A DNA stretch of 64,000 bases from Platerodrilus igneus. Lineage: Eukaryota > Arthropoda > Insecta > Coleoptera > Lycidae. Every line of letters starts with the position of its first letter. The first letter of the stretch is position 1. The notes under the pieces are model-generated. The model had not been told where the DNA came from, did no database searches, and was given only the letters and a program-made list of their open reading frames with translations. Location: contig JARFIW010000139.1 in NCBI GenBank assembly GCA_036346225.1, forward strand, positions 3,658,001 to 3,722,000, read 5' to 3'. Shown here piece by piece: positions 35,409-46,904 of the stretch. A program made the position numbers and the translations under genes.

Positions 35409-36681
35409 CATCACTCAATAAGTCCGTAGGATAACTAAGAAAAACACATTTTTTTGGCGAAATTCGATTTTATTCATCAACATACATTCCTTCAAGAGTG
35501 ATACAATCAGTCCAACGCCGTTCTAGCATTTCGATACCTTTTTGTAAAACAATTCGTCTTTGGCCTCAAAATAAGCTTCAGTTTCAGCGATCACCTCTTC
35601 ATCCGAGCCAAATTTTTTTCCGGCGAGCATTTTTTTCAGGTCTGCGAACAGGTAGTAGTCGCTGGGGGCCAAATCTAGAGTATACGGTGGGTGCGGAAGC
35701 AATTCGAAGCCCAATTGGTGCAATTTGGCCATCGTTGCGATCGACTTGTGACACGGTGCATTGTCTTGGTGAAAAGAATTTTTTCTTCTTCATGTGTGGC
35801 CGTTTTTGGCAATTTCTTCCTTCAAACGCACTAATAATGCCATGTAGTATTCGCTGTTGATTCTTCTTCCTTTCTCAAGATAGTCGATGTACAAAATTCC
35901 GTGCGCATCCCAAAATACAGACGCCAAAACCTTACCAGCCGACTTTTGCGGTTTTGGCCGCTTTGGACGTGGTTCTCCGGCTGCAGTCCACTCAGCTGAC
36001 TGCCGATTAGACTCTGGAGTGTGGTGGTGGATCCATGTTTCATCCATTGTCACATACCGACGCAAAAGTCCTTTTATTCCGGTTGAACAGCTCAAACAGC
36101 TCTCAGAATCATCGACACGTTGTTGTTTTTGGTCCACTGTGAGCAAACGCGGCACCCACTTTGAGAACAACTTTCTCATGGACAAATGTTCATGCAAAAT
36201 AGTGTGCACACTGCCTTATGATATCTTCAAGGTGTCAGCTATCTCACGCAATTTCACTTTTCTGTTTTCCAAAACGATTCGGTGGACTTTTTCATGTTTT
36301 CCGGTGTAACCACCTCAATTGGCCTTCCAGAGCGTTCAGCATCGTCAGTGTCTGTACGGCCACGTTTAAAATCAGCAAACCACTTCTCCACCGTTTGCCT
36401 CGATGGAGCAGAGCCCGGATAACACTTATCAAGCCATGCTTTGGCTGCGATGGTATTTTACCCATCAAAAGCAATGATAAATCAACACGCGAAATTGCTT
36501 GGAATTCATTTTTGAAAACTCAAAAGTATCGTCACTTGAACCTCTGTAACTTGTAAACTAATCGTCGGATTGTCATGAAATTTTGACAGATATCTTTTAA
36601 GGTTAGTACTTCCTACAAATCATATGGATTATTACATAGCAACGCCATCTATGTATCATCCTACGGACTTATTGAGTGATG
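35409..36681 (-). mobile_element. mariner element with perfect 24-bp TIRs
   Basis: Left end 'catcactcaataagtccg...' (35,409-35,432) and right end (36,658-36,681) are exact inverted repeats over 24 bp. The right flank is TA; the left flank is CA, so one TSD base has probably mutated. At 1,273 bp it is full length for mariner, with one transposase on the minus strand. Confidence 0.92.
35470..36509 (-). pseudogene. mariner transposase (DD34D type), frameshifted
   Basis: Starts MNSKQFRVLIYHC at 36,509 and ends at the stop 35,470-35,472: about 346 codons, the normal family length. The N-terminal HTH region (WLDKCYPGSAPSRQTVEKW, GRTDTDDAERSGRP) is readable across a shift near 36,460. A stop occurs near 36,210 before SVHTILHEHLSM. 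The catalytic residues survive: TMDETWIHHH, FHQDNAPCH and LAPSDYYLF. Another shift and stop fall near 35,790. It therefore needs at least three corrections and is inactive, though recently enough decayed that the DDD triad is still visible. Confidence 0.92.
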
Positions 36682-37879
36682 TAGTATATTATTTATAAGA
36701 AAAATATAAACTATTCTCTTAAGTTTCAAAAATCTCATAATGCACTCATCATATAAACCTAATTTTTAGAACATCAAAATATGCAATTGGAGAATCGTTA
36801 GTTCTCATTTGTTTTTAAATTTCCTTTCCTGATTTACATTAGAATTTGACATAAATTACTATTTCAGATCTGAATTAGCTTACAGCAGAACAAACTATTT
36901 GCGGTGTCGTCTGAAAATATGTAACCAAATTTTTAATAATGAAAATACAAAAGAGTTAATGTTAGTAATTTCAATTTAACTTTCTAATAAACTAGAGCAT
37001 ATTTGTTAATTATATGATCAACACAAAGGTTGGAAGCTTTCAAAACATAATAAATTGCTAGCTAAAAATAATTCTAAATAAAAAATTTGTATACAATTTT
37101 ATAGGTTATATCCAATTATAAAGAATAAGCTTGCTCAAAGTTACTAATTAAATCTGAAATCTATTTGAACTAATGATGCCTTTCGTTTCATATCTAAGGT
37201 TTTCTAGTTGGCAAGAATGTTGTGTTTCTGATTTCTGCTTGTAATCACTACACCAAGGATGAACAATAATATTGTAGATAAACAACTAGTCAATCGTTAC
37301 GGAAGATAAACCCACGTCAATTAGATGGTTTATGTCCTAAGGCTGTTTATGTGTTCACCATCTACACACTAGATGCTGACAAAACACGAGAATAATTGTG
37401 TCGTCGCTACAAATTAATTTTCAACTTTTTTGAAACGAAAATATTTACACGTAAATTTTATCATTTTATATATCATTCAAGTGAAGTGGAATACAAATCG
37501 CTATACAAAATCATTCCATTCTTCTAACGTCTGCAACTTTTATTTTGAAGTATCATCCCCACAATTGCAAACCGCACAAGGCTTGCTAGCAAAACAACGC
37601 ATAGGGCATCAAACCTATGATCAACTGTCAGAGAAGAGTATATAAATTTCGATTACATATAATACTAGCACCTAAAGGTTGACAACACGCATCATTCTAG
37701 TATTACCTTAAAATGATTAAACGCCAAATTCCCAAATTATACGAATATTCGGGCAAGTATTACTGAAACAAAATACGGAACATACCGAAAACGAACAGTG
37801 ATATTTTAAATTGTTACAATGCCGGCCAGAAATATTTTGGGGTATACAGAAAAGAAAATAAGAACAAATGGGTGACAAT
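36682..37879. other. No gene seen
   Basis: AT-rich sequence, no supported feature. Confidence 0.45.
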
Positions 37880-38542
37880 GGATATCGTAAATTCAATAGA
37901 AAAAGGCGAAAAAAGAAAGCAGACTGGACGAAACAGAAATACAAGTCATAAATCTGGAAATTATTCGCAAATGCAGGAAAGCTGTAGAACACTGAGTTGA
38001 GGAAAGGTTGTCAGAGGTATACACTAAGATGGATATAGGAAAGACAGACGAAGCATGCAAACCAATTAGAATGGATTTAATTTTAGGAATATAAAACCGT
38101 ATCGCTAAGTCACGGAAGGAAACATTATAGAAAACGTGAAGAGAGTGCATAGATCGCAAGAATGTATAGGAAGCTCTAGAACTAGAACAGGAATCCGACA
38201 TTGAAAGGGATGACTGGGATATCTTGTACTTCGAGATGAGTTTGAACTTGCATTAAAAAGTCTGAAAAATAATAATGCACCGGGTATAGACAAGGTGCAA
38301 GCAGAAACTCTACAAGTCGCTGGACAAGCAGTAACATAATGTTTCCTTCAATTTGTAAGCTATATGTATGATACAGGCGAGATATCCAACGATTTGAAAC
38401 GTATCACCATAGTTACTATACAAAAAAAACGTGCGGATAGATTTGAGAATTTTCGAACGCTTAAAATATTAACTAGATTGTACAAAACGTGCTGAAGAAA
38501 TGGTAGGAGAAGATTAATTTGGGTTTATGCAACACGGGAGGT
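37880..38542 (+). pseudogene. LINE reverse transcriptase remnant, 5' side of a nested LTR
   Basis: Near 38,225-38,450 the plus strand reads FELALKSLKNNNAPGIDKV, then YMYDTGEISNDLKR and ENFRTLKI. These are the first blocks of a Jockey/I-type RT domain. Immediately before the LTR, 'gatta/atttgggtttatgcaac' corresponds to the QFGF-type RT motif. Frames are broken, and the N-terminal 300 bp is barely recognisable. The C-terminal part resumes at 42,065 on the other side of the inserted LTR. Confidence 0.7.
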
Positions 38543-41500
38543 TGTAACGTGCATTTTTTAATCGTTTAACATTTTACGCTTTTTCTCAATTAGTAAATAC
38601 CTTTCTGCAATTACTATTTCTATATTTTATATTTATTAACCCCTTGGGCGAATGCGTCGTTTCTTTGGGATCGCTGTTTGTATAAAGTAAATACTTCAGA
38701 ATAGTTCAGATTTGTATGCAATTTAACTCGTGTGTATTAATTTAAAAATAGATTAATTTGAAGATTGATTTTCATTAATAAATAAATTGCAATGAATTTT
38801 AAATTGGATTATTCGGAAATTACGTTCCAACTTATCGAAAATGATAAACAGCTCGTAATTAAATTTTGTTGCTTATGTGGATATACAAGTTTAGATAATA
38901 GTCGATAAGCGGTTGTAATGGCAACGAGTTCATATAAACAGAGGAGTAGTTGTAGTTTGTTCTTCGTTCCGATATATTACGCTCAAAATACTGTTTCCTT
39001 GTTGCTTTACCAATTGTGTTTTGAGTTGTAGTTTGTCCTTTGTTCCTATAAATTAATTACGGTAAAAATACTGCTTTCCGTTTTGCTTTGAAAATAGTGA
39101 GAATTAATGCAGATAAATTTTCGAAGTGTTCATTAACAAACACGGCACGATTTTAATTGTTTTTCTTGTGAAATAAAGTTGTAGAACTTGATGTGTGTTT
39201 TACGGAACATTGACTTAGTGATACGCGTTGCTTTACCAATTGTGTTTTTTGTGGCGTTGTCCTTTTTTTATTTGAACTGGGTGTGCGATCTAGTTTCGCG
39301 GTTTTTTTCTTTTTATCAGAGTAGTTCATACTTTGGATTATCCCAAATACAGTTGATACTGTAGTTTCTGAATTTTCTAACCCCAAAGAATCTACAACAG
39401 ATCTTTGCTCGCGCAAATTTCGTTATTTGCGAAATATAACAGATTACCGGTTTACAAAGGTATTGGTTGAAGTTTCTCACTGCTTTTTGGATGTTTATGA
39501 AGATAATATACATTTGGTCCCAGTTGAAATTAAACTAGTGCTACAACATATTTCGAAATTATTGTCTCAGGAAATAGAATTAACAATAAATTTATCAATG
39601 CTACATAGTTCCATCAGCTTGATAATGTCTGCTGCTAACACCAGTGAAATACGTAGGAGTGATTAGTGTAAAGTGTAAGAAATTCCATCAATACCCTCAC
39701 AGTCATGGGTGAAGTGCTTCGTTAGTGTAGGACATCGTGAATCCCACACTTCAAATGCAAGGAAGCGTTCCTGAAGGACCTTTTGTAAGTTGAACTATTT
39801 CCTACTTATTATTACTTTAAATATCTATCCGTTGTTTTGGCATATCTTCGTCGTTCTGATACTTTTTACAATAAACTTGTTACGTTTTTTTTCGTGGCAG
39901 CTCCGTTGGGCGCCAAATCGATGCTACGTAACACAAAGAAAGTCAAGCAATGACCCGGCTCAATCGGAGAGTAGGGGGGGTTGTAGAAAGCAGACTGACC
40001 TATGATGTATGCGGCGGTAAGGAGTTAGTAACAGTACCTGCAATAAAAGAAATTAGAATAGTAAACCTGCAAAAAAAACATTAGTCCTGCAAACCTGAAG
40101 TAAAGAAAAAGCACAGCATGTTTATCAAGTATAAATTGTTCAGTACTTGGTAGAATGTAAAGAAAAACTGTTTGGATAAACTATATAATATAACAACTGT
40201 AAAAGCAATACAAAAATTTTTAGGTAATATTGGGGAGTAGCAGAAACGTTTCCTCACACACCAATTCAACATAAGTCAGACAAAATGTTAAAAAAAATAA
40301 ATAGGTAAGACACAATTGATATGAGTAATTCAGTAAATACATAGGTAAGTCTATTGGGAAAGGTATCAGAACGACGAAGATATGTCAAAACACGGATAGA
40401 TATTTAAAGCAATACTAAGTATAAAATAGTTCAACTTACACAACCACGAGCATAGGAAGAGTTTCTATAGAATTGGACCAGTTCGGCTACTGATAGCCTT
40501 GCAGTTGGAGCTGGTGGAGTATGGGGTGTCCATGGTTCCATCCCATTATCAACTTGAAACTTGGTAAGCCGGATGCCCTGGTGTAGCTTGGCACAGATTC
40601 ACAGTCTATTCGCGGGGGTGGAAGTTGTGGTACAACAGACAGGAACACATGCAACACACGCACCTAAGAACAATTAAAGTTAGAATAGTTCCGATCCAAC
40701 CATCCGTCAAGAATTTTCCGTATTGCGGATCTGCTTCAGCAGAAAGAACTTCGTCAACTTCTGAAGCTAATTTCAGTTGGTACAGGCATTGTTTGAATAC
40801 GGTGAAACCTTTAAAAACACGACTAACGCAACCACATAACCAAGTAGTGCACCAAAAGTAACTAACGAATGTACCATTTTTATTTAGGGCACTTCTCTCT
40901 TAAAAGCAAAAGCACAAACACATTCATGACACACAAAAAAATTATTTATAGAATAGATCACGCGAAAGTGACGTAAAGAAAAAAAAAGTGTAAAGAATAG
41001 ATCACGGAATACGCCACTGATTTAGTTACATGTTGTTTGCATTCTATCGCTCGGATTTTACAAATTTACAGTTCAATTATACAAAAATTAGGTTGGGTCA
41101 AGTCAAAAGTTCATTTTACCGGTTATTCGCGTCCTTTACCTACATTTACTTACGTTGAAACAATTTCAAACTATTTCCTTAATTGTGAAGAACATGCCGA
41201 ATAAGTAAATACACAGCTTTTTTTTTCAAAAGAAACTCAACTCAAAACACAATTAGTAAAGCCACAAGGAAACAGTATTTTTCACGTAATATCAGAACAA
41301 AACACAAACTACAACTCTTTTCAAAAGACCGCGCAGGAATCATGTTTTCCCAGGTGTTGGTTTTAACGACCTCCTATCGATAACTAGAAAATCAATAATA
41401 TCCACTCATTATAATACGACGCATTCACCTAAGGATGTTAATAAATATAAAATGTAGAGGTAGTAGTTACAGGAATGTATTTACAAATTTGGTAAAGCGT

Positions 41501-42064
41501 AAAATGTTACACTTAATAAAAATGCACGTTACAGACTTGCCTGCGATTAAGAAAAAAAAAAGAAAGAAAAAAAAATCAATACTGCTGAATTACTCATATC
41601 AATTGTGTCTTACCTATTTATCTTTTGTTAACATTTTGTCTGATTTATGTTTAATTGGTGTGTGAGGAAACGTTTCTGCTACTCCCCAATATTACCTCAC
41701 TTTGTAATAAAAATTTTTGTAATGCTTTTATCGTGATTATATTATGTAGATTATCTAAACAGTTTTATTTACATTCTACAAAGTACTGAATAATTGATGC
41801 TTGATAAACATGCTATGCTTTTTCTTTATTTCAGGTTTGCAGGACTAATGTTTTTTTTTCAGGTTTGCGTAACTAATTTTCTTGCAGGTATTGTCACTAA
41901 CTCCTTACCGCCGCATACATTATATGTCAGTCTGCTTTCTACAACCCCCCCTAATCTCCGATTGAGCCCGGTCATTCCTTGACTTTCTTGGTGTTACGCA
42001 TGGCTACGAGCCAACGTAGCAGAAATTTGGCGCCCAACGTGGATGCCACGAAAAAAACGTAACA
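38543..42064 (+). mobile_element. Long-LTR family, solo LTR A, TSD AGGT, with nested LTR
   Basis: Starts TGTAACGTGCATTTTTTAATC and ends ACGTAACA. It is flanked by 'aggt' on both sides (38,539-38,542 and 42,065-42,068), an exact 4-bp target duplication. Without the nested insertion it is about 1,866 bp. Sequence order matches the LTRs at 49,725 and 53,391. Near its end it carries 'tggcgcccaacgtgg' (42,028-42,042), the embedded primer-site copy. No internal region or second LTR follows, so it is a solo LTR. The scattered small reading frames inside are not genes. Confidence 0.88.
39878..41533 (-). mobile_element. Long-LTR family, inverted solo LTR B nested in LTR A
   Basis: Reads TGTTACG... 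at its left edge and ...CACGTTACA at its right edge, the reverse complement of the family ends. Flanks are 'aact' (39,874-39,877) and 'gact' (41,534-41,537), a 4-bp TSD with one mismatch. Removing it restores an LTR A sequence collinear with the other copies ('ttttacaat...acttgc'). At 1,656 bp it is shorter and more diverged. The embedded primer-site copy is at about 39,905-39,919 (inverted). Confidence 0.88.
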
Positions 42065-42230
42065 AGGTGAACTTGACAAATGATAACTTGTGCGGAGTGA
42101 AGAAGTTGAAACATCAGAACACATGATCTTCGACTGTGAAGGCTTCCTAAACATACACAACAAAAAGCACGATATTAAGCATAGCTACAACAAGTATTAT
42201 TTAACGAATACACATTTATTCATCTAAATA
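42065..42230 (+). pseudogene. LINE C-terminal remnant, 3' side of nested LTR
   Basis: After the AGGT duplication the plus strand reads NLC and then, with a shift, SEEVETSEHMIFDCEGFLN. This is the cysteine/histidine C-terminal motif of Jockey-like ORF2. It is the continuation of the remnant at 37,880-38,542, with the RT middle and RNase H region deleted. Confidence 0.6.
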
Positions 42231-44465
42231 CACTTGCCGACAAAATCACAAAGACTATGCACTAACGTTACCTTGAAAGACGAGCACTACAACGACGTTC
42301 ACATTGAAAAGAGCAAATCACATTCGCAAACATTTACTGTACGTTACAGGAACGCTCTGCTCCTGATGACCGTAAAACCGAAGAGCAACCAACACAACAC
42401 ATGAATGGTAGCACTCCAAATCGTCTCTATATTAATACTAACCCTGAATTTATGGACGGTGCAATAGCAACACCCTGGTTTCCGGATGCCGACGACCGGG
42501 AACGTGCACTATGACCGTCTTTGATTTTCGACTGCCGCTGGTCGAGACTGAGTAGGAGGCGCGCGCACACGCTCGCACAGGTAGGGACGATGCAACAGCA
42601 ACCCCTCGTTTCTGGGTTCCGGAGGTCGGGAACATTCACTATGAAGATGGACGACTTAGTTGCTGATCTCCGGTTGCTAGTGGACGAGACTTGAGTGAGA
42701 AGCAAGCACAAATGCAACACCAAAAAAAGAACGCGCACAAACGTGTACACATGCGCACGCACATATTCGCGCGCGCACACGTGCCCACACATGCGTCCAC
42801 ACATACACGCGCGCACGAGCACACACACACACACACACAAAGAAAACACAAACGCACATTCATTCATCAACTTGAAACCCAACCACACCGACATCGTTCT
42901 AACTGGTTCAGGCATCCTTAAATTGTCAGATAGCATGCCAAAAAGTGGTTAGAGGAAAATAAAAGAAAAGTATCAACGGCTGTCAGATTAAAACCAGGAT
43001 ATATCGTTATTTGTACAAAATGTGCTATATGAAACTTCAGCTAAAATGCTCCCATTTGTTACTTAATCGAATTCTTGGAAAAGGCTTTTGCAAATATGTC
43101 TTTGAGTTAGCTTAGGCCAAGAATAAAGCAACATTCTCTTTGTGTATAAAACCCGATTCAAATACAAAACAAGCTCATTTACGCAAAATTGTCAGTTTTC
43201 GTTGTTCTTTTCGAAACAAAACGAACACATTTCAAATATATTTTATATCCAAAGCGGATTGAGTTTCTATAAACATTTTGAAGGGTTAAATTTCAATATT
43301 CGAATGTGTAAAACAAAATATAAAAATTTCCGGTGAAGGACGAAGATTTATGGAAAGATTTTTGCTTAATATTTGTTACGAGCGAATTTTACGTAAAAGT
43401 AGGAAAGCTTAAGCAGTGCTTTATTCAGTCTGCTTTAACTTTTTCCTACTGACCTCCACTGCAATTTATAATCATTGAGTCTTTATCAAATCTAGTAAAA
43501 ATTCTATTTGACATACATCAACAATCTGCTTATTAAAAATGTCTACAAACGTGTCAAAACTGAACAACCCTTCTAAGTTTTAGATTTTCATCAGGAATAA
43601 ATCCGATGCCTTTGTATAAAAAAGAACTATGATAATAAATTATGTTACATTTAAGAGCATTTAACGGTATCCATTGTTCCGTTTAAAGTTATTTGTGATA
43701 TTTTAATGCGTGGAGATATTGACATCAGATATTTGTCACTTCTATAACTGGTATAAATTTTAGAGTGTGACACAATATTCAGAGTACAAAATTATGGGAG
43801 ATAAAATGCTTTGCTCTCTACTTACAATTTTAACCAAGCGTCTTCCAGACAATCATCAGGAATAAATTCGTGGTTATCTAAATCAGCTACATAATCTGCT
43901 AAAAGACCTAGGTACAAAACACATAAAAGGAGAAATCGAGATAAGAAAAGAAAGCCCCCTTTGCACAGCTCGCGCATTAGTTGGGAATCCTATCACATTC
44001 TCACTCGCGCTAAAGAGTTTGGCTGGCTACAATCAAGCGACCGTCGACAGCCAACTGCACAATTCTTAACAGAAGGCCGCTTAGATGTTCAGAAAATGGC
44101 TCTTTGGTTAAACGTAAAATTATAATGAAATTACATATGAAAATTAAATACTATAAGGAATTTGATACTCATCAAAGTGGCATGTATCAGGTAGCGTGGT
44201 TTCTTTCAAAAATTTTAATTTTGATGCATTTGTTTATTTATATTTAAAAAAATGTTATGTATGTCAAATATTTTGATGTGCATTCATCCTTATGTTAGCA
44301 AGTTTTTAAATTATTTGATTCCCTAAATAACGTTTTTACTTTGTACTACTTTCATAGAGGTTTGAAGTAAACTAAAGGTTAAGAAAATACTAGAACGTTG
44401 AATTGGGATTGTTGCCCACCAAAAATCGCTTTACAATTTTTGTATAAATATTATTTAGGGTATTA
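42231..44465. other. No gene; contains alternating purine-pyrimidine tract
   Basis: The long overlapping frames on both strands at about 42,430-42,950 are explained by the low-complexity CA/CG tract and not by coding. The remainder (43,000-44,465) is AT-rich without a supported feature. Confidence 0.5.
42743..42840. repeat. Alternating CA/CG tract ending in (CA)n
   Basis: About 100 bp of near-continuous alternating purine-pyrimidine sequence ('cgcgcgcgcacacgtg' and similar), finishing in ten CA units at 42,820-42,839. This composition favours Z-DNA in general; no evidence of function here. Confidence 0.85.
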
Positions 44466-44702
44466 CGCAAGTTACGTTTCGGACCTTGGGAGCGGTCTTT
44501 TTAAAAACTTCTTCCAAAACTTGTAATAAATTTTTATTGGTTAAACAGAAATTACAATTGAATTTTGACAAACTGGATTGATTTACACTAAGTCCAAAAT
44601 AAAATAATAATTGGAGTTTAATTATAGTGAGTAGTCTATGCAAGCGGCAATGTTAAAGCTGAAATATTCAAGACTGCCTGAAGGTCTAGGAGCTCCCGGG
44701 GT

Positions 44703-45059
44703 TCTTACGTCTTGGCATTTCATTCCGAATTGGTACGGGGATTGGTTACTTTCCATTCTGAGGTTTATTAGATCGCGGATTAGACATTTTGTGTTGGGTT
44801 GGTCGCCGAAATATGCAATTAATATGCGTTTAAATTCTTCCCACTGTTCTAAGTCGTCTCGGCTGGCTATTAGCGTTAGTACTTTTCCGGTCAGTTTACT
44901 TACTACTAGGAGTAAAAGTAGAACATTGCTCTTGTTATCTCCTGGTTTGTAAAAGGTTTTGAAAAATATTTCACTTGCGGTAATGAAATTTCCTAAGAGA
45001 GCCTGGTCCCCGTTGAATTGGGGTATACTTTCAAGGTAAATTTTAATGTCTGAACTCAT
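44703..45059 (-). pseudogene. Gypsy gag, copy 2, truncated and fused to LTR
   Basis: Starts MSSDIKIYLESIPQFNGDQA. The capsid-like N-terminal part is open and better preserved than in copy 1 (FYKPGDNKSNVLLLLL, ASRDDLEQWEEFKRILIAYF, LINLRMESNQSPYQFG). After KCQDVRT the frame passes into LTR-derived sequence to a stop at 44,622, so the last 27 codons are not gag. Confidence 0.8.
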
Positions 45060-46300
45060 GATTGTTAAGGGTTGCTTTCGCTTTTAATAGCTATCAAGGT
45101 TTTTGTAAAAATTTAGACTTATTTTTTAGTTAGATTTGATAATTTTTAGTTTAGATTGTCTTGGGTTATTTAAAGAATCGCTTTACTTATTTTTTGTGCG
45201 TCGTTATACGGTGTTATAATGAAATTGCGGGATTTGTGCTCGATAATGTCTGGTTAATTGCTGTAGCCTTGACCTTGAATTTGTTTATTTTTTACTTCGC
45301 AAATGTGATAGTTATCGCGGGTTTTAATTTTCTGAAAGGTTTCTATGTGGATTGATAATTTATTGGAATAATTGCGTTGTACTTTGTACGTTTTGTTGCG
45401 CCAGCTATGATTTTATTTTATTTCAGTCCTGTTGATTAATTGAGTCTGTTATAATTATCTTGTCTCCGTAGGTTTTGTAATTGATAAGCGCATAAACTGC
45501 TTGCTTTCAATTGTATTGTCTAGTGACCTTGAATGTCTAAATAGAGAGTTGCAAGTTTTCAGTCAGTTGCTTTATTCAATGTTGCCTGTATAATTTATAC
45601 AATAAAGTGTTTAAATTATAAGTTTTAGTCTACTGAAAGATTTTATTTTCAGCTTCGGTGATAAATTAATTGCGTAAATGCTTTTGTTATAATTAGATAT
45701 CCTCGTGCTTAAAAATATTTAATTATACTTCATTAAGTTTAATTTTGTCTGAATGGTTTTATTCAGTGAGGGATTCCGGTGATAATTTGTGTAAGAATCG
45801 CGCTATAAATTTGCACGTTTTGTTTCAATTTTTAATGAGTTACTTTTAATAGTAAATTGAAAGATGTTTCAATAATTATACACTAAGTGTTTAATTATGG
45901 ACTTTGATGAAGGTTAAGTTTTAAATATATCGTTTTTATATGCGTTTTATGTAGCGTTTTGTTTCAATAATTCGTGCCGCAGTTATATTTTGGTTTATTA
46001 AAAATTCGTGATAATTGTACTAATAATTGCGTATATAAATACGTCTTTTTGGTTCTCTTGTTTCAAAATAATTCTCTTGCTTTAAAAATAATTTCTCGTA
46101 TTTGAAAATAATTTCTCTTAATAAATAAGTAAATTACTTTCATTAAATGGCATAAATTGCAATAATCATTAATAAAAATCTGTACATACATAAAATAATA
46201 ATGATAAACAAATTCTTTTACCAGCTAATATCAATAAATTTGTAAAAAAGAATCAATTGGTTTAGGAAAATAAACTTACTAATTTTCATCGACGCTTCTA
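45060..46300 (-). other. Gypsy copy 2 untranslated leader
   Basis: Collinear with 27,470-28,804 (for example 'ggttttaattttctgaaaggtttctatgtg' shared at 45,318 and 27,758). Non-coding. Confidence 0.75.
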
Positions 46301-46304
46301 TGGA

Positions 46305-46435
46305 CTCGGTCGATTCTTGTACTTCGTCTACGTTTGTTTGGTTTGGATTCGATCGATGCTTGTACCTCTTCCAAGTTTGTTTGGTTGGCTTCGGTCGATG
46401 CTTGTACCTCGTCGAACTTTGTTTGAGTTCTTCCA
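46305..46435 (-). repeat. 42-bp tandem repeats next to the Gypsy PBS, copy 2
   Basis: Three units. On the minus strand each gives a 14-residue period with the core GRGTSIDR. The frame that crosses them (46328-46618) runs through the PBS and into the LTR, so it is unlikely to be a protein. Confidence 0.85.
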
Positions 46436-46498
46436 GAATTGGGAATTGAAATTCTTGGTCACCAGTTTTTCCAATTTTTGAATTCGTAGTGCCTTTCT

Positions 46499-46516
46499 GA
46501 ATCCGTTCGCTGCGCC
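46499..46516 (-). other. Gypsy copy 2 primer-binding site
   Basis: Minus strand TGGCGCAGCGAACGGATT, directly after the LTR end CGTAACT. TGGCGCAG resembles the tRNA-Ser type site of 17.6/297-like elements. Copy 1 has the equivalent at 29,009-29,026. Confidence 0.6.
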
Positions 46517-46904
46517 AGTTACGTTTCGGGTCTTGGGAGTGATTTTTTTAAAAAATTCTTCTAAAACTTGTAATAAATTTTTGTTGGTTAAACAGAAATT
46601 ACAATTGAATTTTGACAAACTGGAGTGATTTACACAAGTCGAAAATAAAATAATAATTGGAGTTTAATTATGATGAGTAACCTAAGCAAACGGCAATGTT
46701 AAAGCTGAAATACTCAAGTCTGCCTGAAGGTCTAGGAGCTCCCGGGGTGTCTATGTTGTCCCTGCCCCTCAAATGTCTGTGGGAACTTGCAGAGCTCATG
46801 TCTGCTTATTTCTTAATTCTATTCATTATGCAATGTAACAATCTTAATTTCTAAGTAATTGCGGTTTCTTAACCGTCTGTGACCTTGCCACCTGCAGTAT
46901 CACT

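Noticed and set aside
42427..42952. Long overlapping frames, one with a Cys/Val-rich 'CVCVCVC' pattern
   Set aside because: Translation of the CA/CG alternating tract; not a cysteine-rich peptide gene.
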